Shown: positions 35,037 to 43,860, numbered from the stretch's first letter. The stretch: DNA of 64,000 bases from Hyphomicrobiales bacterium (GCA_900469625.1 UBXV01000002.1:248001-312000), one strand, 5' to 3'. Numbers and translations are program-made. The notes: generated by a model not told the origin, from the letters alone.

Positions 35037-36071
35037 ATGCAGAGACCGACGATCAAGACCATTGCGCAGGAAACGGGGCTGTCGATCGCCACCGTATCCA
35101 AGGCCCTGAAGCATTCGCCTCAGGTTCGACCGGAAACGCGTGCGATCGTCATCGAGGCCGCCGAGCGGGTCGGCTACGAACTCAACATGCATGGCGTGCA
35201 GTTGCGAACCGGCAAGACCTATCAGGTCGCCGCCATCATGACGGCTCCGGGACCGAAGCAGAACGAGTGGGAAGGCGTCGAATACGCCCAGCTATTGAGC
35301 GGCATTTCCTGGGCGCTGGAAGACAGTCCCTATCGTGTCTCGCTTTATGCGGTCAGGAATTTCGAGGAAAGCCAGGCGATCATCAAGCAGATCGTGTCGC
35401 TGAAGAAGGCCGACGGCATCATCATATCGGGTACCCGTGCCGACGATCCGCGCATCCGCACGATGCACGCGGCGGACTTTCCCTTCGTCACCTATGGCAC
35501 CAGCGTGCACAACGCGCCGCATGCCTATGTGGACGCCGACAACGAACAGATGATCCGCGTCTCGATGGCGCGGCTCGTCGAACGCGGTCATCGCCGCATC
35601 GCGCTGCTCAACCCGTTGTCGGACTTGAGCTACGGCATCACCCGGCTCGAGGCCTACAGGCATGCGCTCGAGGGCGCGGGCCTGCCCTTCGATCCGGCGC
35701 TGGTTGCGCATGGGCGGCTGACCCCTGCCTTCGGGCGGGAAAACGTGCTGACGATGTCGGATCTTTCCAATCCGCCGACCGCCTATATCTGTGCCAATGA
35801 GGCCTCCGCGCTCGGCGCCTTCTCCGGTTTCCACGAGCGTGGGCTGGTGCATGGGCGCGACGCTGTCATCAATGCCACCGACGACCTCAATGTCAGCCAA
35901 TATTTCGCACCGCCGATCACCACCTACTACCTGCCGATAAGCGAGCCGAGCAGCCTGCTCGGCGCCTATATCCTGCGCCGGATGGAAGGCGAGCCGCCGG
36001 AGGCGCTGCAGACGCTTCTGATGCCCAAGCTGATCGAGCGCTGCGACGACCGCCTGACCCAGAGCCGCTAA
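35037..36071 (+). CDS. LacI-family transcriptional regulator (paralogue 2)
   Basis: From ATG 35037 the protein has 344 residues; a GTG at 35019 overlapping the upstream stop is an alternative. The helix-turn-helix is PTIKTIAQETGLSIATVSKA, followed by the sugar-binding-protein-like effector domain. Its recognition helix is nearly identical to that of the LacI protein at 21624, which explains why both loci carry AAACGTTT operators. It is the last gene of the sugar ABC operon and sits just before the beta-galactosidase operator, so it probably represses both. Confidence 0.88.
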   Translation: MQRPTIKTIAQETGLSIATVSKALKHSPQVRPETRAIVIEAAERVGYELNMHGVQLRTGKTYQVAAIMTAPGPKQNEWEGVEYAQLLSGISWALEDSPYRVSLYAVRNFEESQAIIKQIVSLKKADGIIISGTRADDPRIRTMHAADFPFVTYGTSVHNAPHAYVDADNEQMIRVSMARLVERGHRRIALLNPLSDLSYGITRLEAYRHALEGAGLPFDPALVAHGRLTPAFGRENVLTMSDLSNPPTAYICANEASALGAFSGFHERGLVHGRDAVINATDDLNVSQYFAPPITTYYLPISEPSSLLGAYILRRMEGEPPEALQTLLMPKLIERCDDRLTQSR

Positions 36072-36110
36072 GGCCGAAAACGATACGACGACAACACGCC
36101 TGTGCCCGAT

Positions 36111-36128
36111 GATATAAACGTTTATATC
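36111..36128. promoter_or_regulatory. LacI-family operator before the beta-galactosidase gene
   Basis: A perfect 18-bp palindrome with arms GATATAAAC and GTTTATATC. It has the same core as the sites before the sugar ABC operon and lies 130 bases before the GH42 start. A single site is seen here instead of a 21-bp pair. Confidence 0.75.
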
Positions 36129-36257
36129 CCATGAGGGTGCATGGCATCGAAGACGAAATGCCGGGTGAAGCCGGCCGAAAGCATGACGAAGGACCTGATC
36201 TTGCATATGCCCCTGACGCGACCGAACCGTTTCAACGCCGACCAGCAGGAGACCGAC

Positions 36258-38213
36258 ATGCTCGAACTCGGCGTCTGCTACTATCCGGAGCAATGGCCGC
36301 GCGAGAAATGGGAAGAGGATGCCCGCCGCATGGTCGAACTCGGGCTTGCCTGGGTGCGGATCGGCGAATTCGCCTGGGCGAAGATCGAACCCCGGCCGGG
36401 CGAGTTTCATTGGGAATGGCTCGACGACGCGATCGACGTTCTCGGCAGTGCTGGTCTCAAGGTCATTCTGGGCACGCCGACCGCAGCACCGCCAAAGTGG
36501 TTGATCGACCGCCACCCCGATATCCTGCCCGTCGACGTCAACGGCGTCGTTCGCAAGTTTGGCGCCCGGCGCCACTATTGCTTCTCCAGCCGGGCCTACC
36601 GCGTCGAGGCAGCCCGCATCACCGACGCCATGGCCGAACGCTACGGCGGACACGCCTTCGTCCACGCCTGGCAGACGGACAACGAATATGGCGACCACGA
36701 CACGATCTACAGCTATTCCGCGGAGGCCGAACGGGCCTTTCGCCTGTGGCTTGCCGAACGTTACGGCACGACAGACGAGCTGAACCGCGCCTGGGGCACG
36801 GCCTTCTGGGCTATGAACTATAACAGCTTCGATGAAATCGAGCTGCCGAACAATCTCGTCGAAGAGCCGAGCCCGACCCATATCGTCGACTTCATCCGCT
36901 TCTCGTCCGACCAGGTGAAGAGCTTCAACAAGGTGCAGGTCGACATCATCCGCGGCCATGCCCCCGGGCGCCCGGTGACGCACAATTTCATGTCGCACAA
37001 CACCGACTTCGACCACTACAAGGTCGGAGAAGACATCGATATCGCCTCCTGGGACGTCTATCCGATGGGCGGGCTTCTGAATGGCCGCCTCTCGGCCGAC
37101 GACAAGGGCCGCTATCTGCGCGTCGGCGATCCGGACCAGCCGGCCTTCAACCATGATCTCTACCGCACCGTCGGCCGCGGTCGCGTCTGGGTGATGGAGC
37201 AGCAGCCGGGTCCGGTCAACTGGGCGGCACACAACCAGTCACCGGCCGACGGCATGGTGCGCCTTTGGACCTGGCTTGCCTATGCGCACGGCGTCGACAT
37301 GGTCTCCTATTTCCGCTGGCGGCAGGTGCCGTTTGCGCAGGAGCAGTTCCACGCCGGCCTGCTTTTGCCCAACAGCGAGCCGGACCAGGGTTATCTCGAA
37401 GTGGCGCAGGTGGCCGAAGAGATGAAGCTTCTGCCGAAGGGCGAGGCGCGCGGCAAGGCCAAGGTGGCAATCCTGCTCGACTACAATTCCCGCTGGGCGA
37501 CACGCGCCCTGCCGCAGGGCAGGACCTATTCGGCCGCAGCGACGGCGCTCGACTGGTATTCGACCGTCTCGCGCCTCGGCGTTGACGTCGACTTCATCGG
37601 CCAGCATTCCGATCTCGAGGGTTACCAGCTGGTGCTGGCGCCGGACCTCGTCATCGCCAATCAGGCTTTCGTCGAGAAGCTGGCGAAGTCTGAGGCCAAG
37701 GTATTGTTCGGACCGCGCAGCGGCAGCAAGACCGAGGACATGCACATTCCCGAAGGCTTGCCCCCGGGCCCGCTTGCGGCTCTCATCGATGTCAGCGTCG
37801 CCCGCGTCGAATCCCTGCCTGAGTTCCATGAGGAGTTGGTGCTTTACGGCAACGAGACCTATCCCTCCGGAATCTGGCGGGAAACCGTTCGCACCAGCGA
37901 GACGGTGCTTGCGACCTTCGAGGGTGAATACCGCAACGGCGCTCCGGCGCTCGTCGGCAACGACAAGGCACGGTACCTCGCGGCAACCGCCCAGGGCGAT
38001 TTCCTGAGGAAGGTGATCAATGATGCGCTTGGTTGGGCTTCGGTCGAGGCGCTCGCCGATCTCGGCAACCTGCGCATCACCCGCCGCGGCAAGCTCAACT
38101 TCGCCTTCAACTATGGCAAGCAGCCGGCGGAGGTGCCGGCCGGAGCGGGTGCCACGTTCCACGTCGGTGGCCGCAAGCTTGGTCCCGTCGACGTCGCTAT
38201 CTGGACGGAATGA
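36258..38213 (+). CDS. Beta-galactosidase, GH42 family
   Basis: ATG 36258 has AGGAGA upstream and gives 651 residues beginning MLELGVCYYPEQWPREKW, the usual GH42 start. The catalytic acid is the Glu of TDNEYGDHD and the nucleophile is the Glu of WVMEQQPG. A trimerisation domain and a small beta domain follow the barrel. It has no signal peptide, so it cleaves imported beta-galactosides in the cytosol. It is controlled by its own operator at 36111-36128 and follows the second LacI gene. A hairpin terminator follows at 38224-38245. Confidence 0.93.
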   Translation: MLELGVCYYPEQWPREKWEEDARRMVELGLAWVRIGEFAWAKIEPRPGEFHWEWLDDAIDVLGSAGLKVILGTPTAAPPKWLIDRHPDILPVDVNGVVRKFGARRHYCFSSRAYRVEAARITDAMAERYGGHAFVHAWQTDNEYGDHDTIYSYSAEAERAFRLWLAERYGTTDELNRAWGTAFWAMNYNSFDEIELPNNLVEEPSPTHIVDFIRFSSDQVKSFNKVQVDIIRGHAPGRPVTHNFMSHNTDFDHYKVGEDIDIASWDVYPMGGLLNGRLSADDKGRYLRVGDPDQPAFNHDLYRTVGRGRVWVMEQQPGPVNWAAHNQSPADGMVRLWTWLAYAHGVDMVSYFRWRQVPFAQEQFHAGLLLPNSEPDQGYLEVAQVAEEMKLLPKGEARGKAKVAILLDYNSRWATRALPQGRTYSAAATALDWYSTVSRLGVDVDFIGQHSDLEGYQLVLAPDLVIANQAFVEKLAKSEAKVLFGPRSGSKTEDMHIPEGLPPGPLAALIDVSVARVESLPEFHEELVLYGNETYPSGIWRETVRTSETVLATFEGEYRNGAPALVGNDKARYLAATAQGDFLRKVINDALGWASVEALADLGNLRITRRGKLNFAFNYGKQPAEVPAGAGATFHVGGRKLGPVDVAIWTE

Positions 38214-38223
38214 CGATTGAATC

Positions 38224-38245
38224 GTGGGCGGATCGCTCCGCCCAC
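38224..38245. terminator. Hairpin between convergent beta-galactosidase and SRPBCC genes
   Basis: Perfect arms GTGGGCGGA and TCCGCCCAC flank TCGC, 10 bases after the beta-galactosidase stop and 13 bases before the stop of the convergent gene. No long T run follows, so it may serve both strands weakly. Confidence 0.6.
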
Positions 38246-38258
38246 GGTCCTTGCGTGG

Positions 38259-38753
38259 TTACTTCGCAAATTCGGAAGCAAGAATGCCTTCGAGACGATC
38301 GTAGCCGATGGCGATGCCGCTCTCCATTGGCGACTTCAGCACCGCGTCGCGTGTCTCGGTCGAGGAGTAGATGACGGTCGTCGTGACCGTGGTGCGTCCG
38401 CCATTCTCGACGAAAAGTGTCGTCACCTCGGTCTGGCCGCCTGTCCAGTCCTCGTCGAACAGTTCTTCATGGACGATCCGGTCTGGCGCAGCGATTTCAC
38501 GATAGGTGCCGCCCATGCCCATCTCGGTACCGCCAGTGTCCTTCCAGACATAACGAAACTTGCCCCCGGGCCGAAGGTCGATCTCGCAGACGGGCAACGA
38601 CCAGCCGTCCGGGCCGGTCAGCCAGCGCTTGACGAGTGCCGGTTTGGTGAAGGCGTCGAAAACCAGCCGGCGCGGCGCGTCGAAGGTCCTGACGATGCGA
38701 ACCTCGCGATCGCCATGGGCCGTTACGACAAGTTTGTTCGATGTTGTGTTCAT
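38259..38753 (-). CDS. SRPBCC/AHSA1-domain protein
   Basis: The 164-residue protein has the START-like fold of the AHSA1 group, with VRTFDAPRRLVFDAFTKPAL near the N terminus and the ending YDRLEGILASEF. Such proteins have a hydrophobic pocket and are often cotranscribed with an ArsR-type repressor, as here. Its start is one base beyond the ArsR stop, with AAGGAGG upstream. The ligand is unknown. Confidence 0.85.
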   Translation of the reverse strand: MNTTSNKLVVTAHGDREVRIVRTFDAPRRLVFDAFTKPALVKRWLTGPDGWSLPVCEIDLRPGGKFRYVWKDTGGTEMGMGGTYREIAAPDRIVHEELFDEDWTGGQTEVTTLFVENGGRTTVTTTVIYSSTETRDAVLKSPMESGIAIGYDRLEGILASEFAK

Positions 38754-38754
38754 G

Positions 38755-39138
38755 TCAGTCCTCCTTCGTCGTCAAATCGGTGAGATGTCCCGTCGACGCC
38801 TGTGCGGCGGCTTCGGCCTTCAGTTCCTCAAGCAATGTATCGAGCCTTGAAAAATTGGCTTCCCAGAGCTTGCGGTATTCCTTCAACCAGTCCGTCGCCT
38901 CGGCGAGCGGATCGATCTCGATGCGGCAAGGGCGGCGCTGCGCGTCGCGGCTGCGCGACACCAACCCGGCGCGCTCCAGAACCTTCAGATGTTTCGACAC
39001 AGCCGGCTGGCTCATGGCGAAGGGTTCGGCGAGTTCGAGGACCGAGGCATCGCCGAGGGCGAGGCGGGCGAGAATGGCCCGCCGTGTCGGGTCGGCGAGT
39101 GCTGCAAAGGTGGCGTCGAGGCGTTCGGACGGTGTCAT
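38755..39138 (-). CDS. ArsR-family winged-helix repressor
   Basis: The 127-residue protein has the ArsR pattern: FAALADPTRRAILARLALGD, then the recognition region SQPAVSKHLKVLERAGLV. No metal-binding cysteine pair is visible, as in the non-metal ArsR proteins paired with AHSA1 proteins. The start codon lies four bases from the large palindrome at 39143-39174, so it probably represses its own promoter. No Shine-Dalgarno sequence fits between the palindrome and the start, so the message may be leaderless. Confidence 0.85.
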   Translation of the reverse strand: MTPSERLDATFAALADPTRRAILARLALGDASVLELAEPFAMSQPAVSKHLKVLERAGLVSRSRDAQRRPCRIEIDPLAEATDWLKEYRKLWEANFSRLDTLLEELKAEAAAQASTGHLTDLTTKED

Positions 39139-39142
39139 TTAT

Positions 39143-39174
39143 ATAACCAAATAGTTCTAGAACTGTTTGGTTAT
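39143..39174. promoter_or_regulatory. 32-bp operator-like palindrome at the ArsR promoter
   Basis: Outer arms ATAACCAA and TTGGTTAT flank a central AGTTCTAGAACT that is itself a perfect palindrome; only one base pair of the full dyad is mismatched. It ends four bases before the ArsR start codon, in DNA much richer in A and T than the flanks. This is the likely ArsR autoregulatory site. Confidence 0.75.
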
Positions 39175-39390
39175 CTTATGCCGCGCGACGAGAGTCAAGC
39201 CGGCAGCCGCAAACCCCGTCACGCCCAGTTCTGCGCGCATCGCCGCCGAAGCGAATATGCGCGATCCCGCAAGTTGTGGATGAGGCAGGTTGCAGGACCG
39301 TTCTTGCGGCCGAAGGGCTATGGCTGGCCTGATGCCGGCAGGATTCGGCCCCGATTTTGGCCGGTCGGCAGCGGACAGGAGTACCAGACC

Positions 39391-39888
39391 ATGAAAATCA
39401 TTCGCATCGCCAAGACCGCAGTCGTCGCTGCCATCGCCTTGTTCTCGACGCTCGTCGCCTTCGGCAACATCACCGACTACGCAACAAACTTCGCCTTCGT
39501 CCAACATGTGATGATGATGGATACGATCTTTCCCGATGCGGCGATCAAGTATCGCGCGATCACCAGCCCGACGCTGCACAACCTGTTCTACATCGCGATC
39601 ATCGCGGCCGAGGCGCTGACGGCGCTGCTCTGCTGGCTCGGCGCCTACAGGCTGGCCACGAACCTCAACGGTGGCGCCCGCGAGTTCAACCGGGCAAAGA
39701 CCGTGGCGATATCAGGCCTGACGCTCGGCTTCCTCGTCTGGCAGGTCGGCTTCATGTCGGTGGGCGGCGAGTGGTTCGGCATGTGGATGTCGAAGCAATG
39801 GAACGGCGTACCCGACGCTTTCCGCTTCTTCATCACCATTCTGCTGGTGCTGATCTTCGTGGCGCAGCGCGACGAAGAGACCGTCTGA
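39391..39888 (+). CDS. DUF2165-family small integral membrane protein
   Basis: The 165-residue protein from ATG 39391 has four hydrophobic segments, including VVAAIALFSTLVAFGNI, LFYIAIIAAEALTALLCWLG and FFITILLVLIFVA. It has the conserved MMMDTIFPDA and GGEWFGMW stretches typical of DUF2165. The function is not known. It is a single gene that starts about 215 bases from the ArsR operator and ends at the pcaF terminator. Confidence 0.8.
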   Translation: MKIIRIAKTAVVAAIALFSTLVAFGNITDYATNFAFVQHVMMMDTIFPDAAIKYRAITSPTLHNLFYIAIIAAEALTALLCWLGAYRLATNLNGGAREFNRAKTVAISGLTLGFLVWQVGFMSVGGEWFGMWMSKQWNGVPDAFRFFITILLVLIFVAQRDEETV

Positions 39889-39893
39889 ATGAC

Positions 39894-39923
39894 AAAAAAG
39901 GGAGCCGTCATGGTACGGCTCCC
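39894..39923 (-). terminator. Rho-independent terminator of pcaIJF
   Basis: Read on the minus strand, arms GGGAGCCGT and ACGGCTCCC enclose ACCATG and a run of six T follows. It lies seven bases after the pcaF stop and closes the pcaIJF transcript against the convergent DUF2165 gene. Confidence 0.88.
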
Positions 39924-39929
39924 GGTTGA

Positions 39930-41135
39930 CTAGACGCGCTCCAGCGCGACGGCGATGCCCTGGCCGACGCCGATGCACATCGTCGAAAGGCTGTAGCGTC
40001 CGCAGGTTTCGGCAAGCTCCAGCGCTGCCGTCCCGGTGATCCGGGCGCCGGACATGCCGAGCGGATGGCCGAGCGCGATGGCGCCGCCATTGCGGTTGAC
40101 GCGCCCGTCGTCATCGGCGATGCCGAGATCGCGCAGTGTAGCCAACCCTTGCGAGGCAAAGGCCTCGTTGAGTTCGATCACATCGAACTCTTCCTGCCTG
40201 AGGCCCAGCCGCGCCATCAGTTTCTTTGAGGCGGGTGCCGGCCCAAAACCCATGATGCGCGGGGCGACACCAGCGGTCGCGCCGCCAAGGATCCTTGCAA
40301 TCGGCCGCAGGCCGTATGTCTTTACCGCCGCCTCCGAAGCGATGACCAAGGCTGCGGCACCATCATTGACGCCGGAGGCATTGCCGGCCGTCACCGTGCC
40401 GCCTTCCTTGCGGAAGGGCGTGCCGAGCTTGGCAAGCGCCTCTATCGTCGTTGCGCGCGGATGTTCGTCCCGCTCGACAACGATGGCATCGCCCTTGCGC
40501 TGCGGGATGGTGACGGCGACGATCTCCTTGGCCAGCCGGCCGCTCGCCTGCGCAGCCGCCGCCTTCGCCTGGCTGCGCAGCGCAAATTCGTCCTGATCCT
40601 GCCTGCTTACCTTGAAGTCCTCGGCGACGTTTTCGCCGGTCTCGGGCATGGAATCGACGCCGTATTGCTTCTTCATCAGCGGGTTGATGAAGCGCCAGCC
40701 GATGGTGGTGTCATGGATCTCGGCACTCCGCGAAAAGGCGCTCTCCGCCTTTGGCATCACGAAGGGTGCGCGCGACATGCTCTCGACGCCACCTGCTATC
40801 ATCAGCTCGGCTTCGCCCGCCTTGATGGCGCGCGCCGCCGCGATCACCGCGTCCATCCCCGAGCCGCACAGGCGGTTGACCGTGGTGCCGGTAACGCTCG
40901 CCGGTAGTCCTGCGAGCAGCAGCGACATGCGTGCGACGTTGCGGTTGTCTTCGCCGGCCTGGTTGGCGCAGCCGAAAATCACGTCGTCGACCGCCTCCCA
41001 ATCAATCGAGGGGTTGCGTTCGATCAGCGCCTTTAGCGGGATCGCGCCGAGGTCGTCTGCCCTCACGGACGACAGCGCGCCGCCGAAGCGCCCGATCGGC
41101 GTGCGGATGTAATCGCAGAGATAGGCCTCGGCCAT
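39930..41135 (-). CDS. pcaF: Beta-ketoadipyl-CoA thiolase
   Basis: The 401-residue thiolase has the nucleophile Cys in NRLCGSGMDA, the His in ALGHPLGMSGAR and the second Cys in MCIGVGQG. The length and the start DYIRTPIGRFGGALSSVRAD are those of PcaF. It splits beta-ketoadipyl-CoA into succinyl-CoA and acetyl-CoA, the last step of protocatechuate breakdown. It directly follows pcaJ, with the two genes abutting, and completes the pcaIJF operon. Confidence 0.93.
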   Translation of the reverse strand: MAEAYLCDYIRTPIGRFGGALSSVRADDLGAIPLKALIERNPSIDWEAVDDVIFGCANQAGEDNRNVARMSLLLAGLPASVTGTTVNRLCGSGMDAVIAAARAIKAGEAELMIAGGVESMSRAPFVMPKAESAFSRSAEIHDTTIGWRFINPLMKKQYGVDSMPETGENVAEDFKVSRQDQDEFALRSQAKAAAAQASGRLAKEIVAVTIPQRKGDAIVVERDEHPRATTIEALAKLGTPFRKEGGTVTAGNASGVNDGAAALVIASEAAVKTYGLRPIARILGGATAGVAPRIMGFGPAPASKKLMARLGLRQEEFDVIELNEAFASQGLATLRDLGIADDDGRVNRNGGAIALGHPLGMSGARITGTAALELAETCGRYSLSTMCIGVGQGIAVALERV

Positions 41136-41918
41136 TTATGCGGCCTCCCGGCTGGCCTGATGGGCCTTCCTGGTGCGTGCATTGATGTCGCGAAGCGTTG
41201 CAAGCTCCACCTCGCTCGGCACCGGCGTCTCGATCACCCGGCTGGCAAACTTGATCGGCCAGCCGCAATTTTCGACGATCTGCTCGCGCGTCACGCCATG
41301 ATGGATCGACACGACGGTCAGTTCCTTGCTCACCGCATCGGGCTCGAGGATGCAGAGGTCGGTGATAACGCGGGTCGGCCCCTTGGTCTTCATGCCGAGC
41401 CGTTCGCGATGATCGCCGCCTTCGCCATGGCCCATCGAGGTGATGAACGGCAGCTTTTCGACGAAGCCGCGCTTGGAAAGCGCCATGGTGATGAAAATGC
41501 GGCCGCAATTCGAGGCGATTTCCGGCGCGCCGCCGCCGCCGGGAAGCCGGACCTTCGGGTGATCATAGGGCCCGACGACCGTGGTATTGAGATTGGCGAA
41601 CCTGTCGATCTGCGCCCCGCCGAGAAACCCGGTGGTGATGCGGCCGCCCTGCAGCCAGTAGCGAAACATTTCCGGCACCGAGACGGTGAAGAGGGCGGTA
41701 TCGCAAAGCTCGCCGTCGCCGATCGACAGCGGCAGCACGTCCGGCTTGGTGCCGACGGTTCCACTTTCGTAGATCAGGGTGATGTCGGGTGCGTGGGTCA
41801 GTCGCGCCACGTTGCAGGCGGCCGACGGCGCGCCAATGCCGACAAAGCAGACGTCGTCGTTGGAAAGTTCGCGCGATGCGGCAATGGTCATCATTTCGGT
41901 CGGGGTGAAGTCCGTCAT
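41136..41918 (-). CDS. pcaJ: 3-oxoadipate CoA-transferase subunit B
   Basis: The start at 41918 fits the GAGGAGG site best and gives 260 residues; ATG 41921 is also possible, and the much longer frame running back through pcaI is a shadow. The motif YESGTVG holds the family's active-site Glu, followed by a glycine-rich RLPGGGGAPEIA. PcaI and PcaJ together move CoA from succinyl-CoA to beta-ketoadipate. The gene begins within 11 bases of the pcaI stop. Confidence 0.92.
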   Translation of the reverse strand: MTDFTPTEMMTIAASRELSNDDVCFVGIGAPSAACNVARLTHAPDITLIYESGTVGTKPDVLPLSIGDGELCDTALFTVSVPEMFRYWLQGGRITTGFLGGAQIDRFANLNTTVVGPYDHPKVRLPGGGGAPEIASNCGRIFITMALSKRGFVEKLPFITSMGHGEGGDHRERLGMKTKGPTRVITDLCILEPDAVSKELTVVSIHHGVTREQIVENCGWPIKFASRVIETPVPSEVELATLRDINARTRKAHQASREAA

Positions 41919-41928
41919 CATCGCCTCC

Positions 41929-42789
41929 TCAAGCAGCTTTCGCCGGCGTCTTGCCGGCATGTCGTGCAAAATCCTCCGGCCCGGCGTCGAGCACGTTTTC
42001 CTTGATCCAGGCGGTGAAGCTGTCGCGGTCGCGGGCGATTTCGTCCCAGCCGATATAGAAGGCGTTCGAGCGCGGATAGTAGCCATGGGCGTAGGACGGG
42101 AAGGCGCCGCCCGGCACATGGCTGACGGCGGTAACCGCCCAGCTCGGCAGGACGACCGAATTGGGCGAGGGCGGTGCCAGCTCGTCGACGATTTCCTCGA
42201 CCGTGACGATCGAACGCTTGGCCGCAAGCACGGCCTCCTTCTGCACCCCGACGATGCCTTCGAGCAGAACGTTGCCCTTCCTGTCGGCGCGCTGGGCATG
42301 GATGATGGTCACGTCGGGCCGGATCGCCGGAACGGCGGCGAGCACCTCCGACGTGAACGGGCAGGTCACGGACTTGATGTTGGGGTTCACCTTCGGCAGA
42401 TCGGCGCCGATATAACCGCGCAGCATCGCAAACGGCAGGTTGGCGGCGCCGGCCTCATAGGCGTTGGCCATGGCCGCATGCGAATGCTCCTCGATCTCCA
42501 GCGGTCGCGGCCACTGGTTCTCGACCGCGTCGCGGAAGCGGTGCAGCGAGCCGACGCCCGGATTGCCGCCCCAGGAGAATTTCATGCCGCGTGCAGCGCC
42601 GACGCCGATCAGCTGGTCGTAGAGAATATCCGGCGTCATGCGCACGAGAAACAGATCCTTGCGACCCTGGCGGATCACTTCATGCCCGGCGGCATAGGGG
42701 ATCAGATGAGTGAACCCCTCCATGGCGACGGTGTCGCCATCCCTGACATTGTCGCCGATCGCTTCGGCAAGTGGCACGATCTTCGCCAT
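41929..42789 (-). CDS. pcaI: 3-oxoadipate CoA-transferase subunit A
   Basis: The 286-residue protein begins MAKIVPLAEAIGDNVRDGDT and has MEGFTHLIPYAAGHEVIRQG, typical of the alpha subunit of this CoA-transferase group. It pairs with PcaJ. It is the first gene of pcaIJF, transcribed away from the pcaR gene. The inverted repeat at 42967-43001 lies in the shared promoter region of 242 bases. Confidence 0.92.
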   Translation of the reverse strand: MAKIVPLAEAIGDNVRDGDTVAMEGFTHLIPYAAGHEVIRQGRKDLFLVRMTPDILYDQLIGVGAARGMKFSWGGNPGVGSLHRFRDAVENQWPRPLEIEEHSHAAMANAYEAGAANLPFAMLRGYIGADLPKVNPNIKSVTCPFTSEVLAAVPAIRPDVTIIHAQRADRKGNVLLEGIVGVQKEAVLAAKRSIVTVEEIVDELAPPSPNSVVLPSWAVTAVSHVPGGAFPSYAHGYYPRSNAFYIGWDEIARDRDSFTAWIKENVLDAGPEDFARHAGKTPAKAA

Positions 42790-42966
42790 GTTTCCTCTCT
42801 CTTCCGTCGCGCGTTTTGCCGCCAGTCAGGCGGGCGCTTGATTGTTTGCGGGGGGAGGGGCTTCGTCTCAGGGATTCACAGCCCCACTCGTCCGGGGCAA
42901 TCGGTGGTTCTCGTTGCCTGCCGCTGCCTGGAATAGGCTCTCAAAAACCGGCGGGGTCAAACAGTT

Positions 42967-43001
42967 TGTGCGATATTTGACATTTGTTCGTATATCGCAC
43001 A
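42967..43001. promoter_or_regulatory. Inverted repeat in the pcaI-pcaR promoter, probable PcaR site
   Basis: Perfect 10-base arms TGTGCGATAT and ATATCGCACA are separated by 15 bases. The site ends 30 bases before the pcaR start and lies between the two divergent genes, which fits an IclR-type operator that controls both pcaR and pcaIJF. Assignment to PcaR rests on position. Confidence 0.65.
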
Positions 43002-43031
43002 GATTGATGTCTGCTCAATCGAGGGTGAACG

Positions 43032-43787
43032 ATGCGAGAAACCGACTTCGTCAGCGGCTTTGCCCGCGGCCTGACCGTCATCGAGGCCTTTGGCGAAACG
43101 CAACAGAAGCTGACGATCACCGAGGCGGCCAACATCACCGGCCTCGACCGGGCGACGGTGCGCCGTTCGCTGTTGACGCTTTCGCAACTCGGTTATGCCG
43201 ACTACGACGGCAAATTCTTCTCGCTGACGCCCAAGGTGCTGCGGCTCGGCCATGCCTATCTCTCGGCAACGCCGCTGCCGGCAATCGTCCAGCCCTATCT
43301 CGACCAGCTCTCCGAGCGGGCCGGGCAGAGCGCCTCTGCATCGGTTCTCGACGGCACGGAGATCGTCTACATCGCACGCGCCTCGCAAAAGCGGGTGATG
43401 TCGATCAGCCTGATGCCGGGTTCGAGGCTTCCTGCCTACTGCGCCTCGATGGGGCGTGTATGGCTCGCCGCCCTGCCTGAATCCCAAGCACGGGATGTGC
43501 TCGCCCGCTCCGACCTCAAGGCGAACACGCCTCATACGAAAACCGATGTGCAGGTGTTGATGGCCGAGATCACCCGTGTGCGCGAACAGGGCTATGCGAT
43601 CATCGACCAGGAGCTGGAAATCGGCCTCTGCTCGATCGCCGTCCCGCTTCTCAACGACCGCAACCAGATCGTCGCCGCGCTCAACATCGGCGCACCGGCC
43701 GCCCATGTATCCGCGGGCGAAATGCTCGAACGCTACCTGCCGCTTCTCAAGGAGACGCAGGCGGCATTGCGGATCGTGCTGCGCTGA
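43032..43787 (+). CDS. pcaR: IclR-family regulator of the pca regulon (PcaR)
   Basis: The 251-residue protein has an N-terminal winged helix (LTITEAANITGLDRATVRRS) and a C-terminal GAF-like effector domain with YCASMGRVWLAALP and GYAIIDQELEIGLCSIAVPL. These match the PcaR/PobR/CatR branch of IclR regulators, which respond to beta-ketoadipate. It is divergent from pcaIJF and probably activates it in response to the pathway intermediate. The start has GAGGGTGA upstream. Confidence 0.88.
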   Translation: MRETDFVSGFARGLTVIEAFGETQQKLTITEAANITGLDRATVRRSLLTLSQLGYADYDGKFFSLTPKVLRLGHAYLSATPLPAIVQPYLDQLSERAGQSASASVLDGTEIVYIARASQKRVMSISLMPGSRLPAYCASMGRVWLAALPESQARDVLARSDLKANTPHTKTDVQVLMAEITRVREQGYAIIDQELEIGLCSIAVPLLNDRNQIVAALNIGAPAAHVSAGEMLERYLPLLKETQAALRIVLR

Positions 43788-43860
43788 CGCCAGCGCCGGC
43801 ATCGGCGCTTGACGGAAACCGCAACGGATCATCTAATCGGGGAAAGCCGGAGAGCAGACC

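Noticed and set aside
35292-37232. 646-codon minus-strand frame opposite the LacI and beta-galactosidase genes
   Set aside because: It crosses two well-supported genes and the operator between them and resembles nothing known.
41919-42299. Long N-terminal extension of pcaJ overlapping pcaI
   Set aside because: pcaI occupies this DNA in another frame and a strong GAGGAGG site marks the pcaJ start at 41918.
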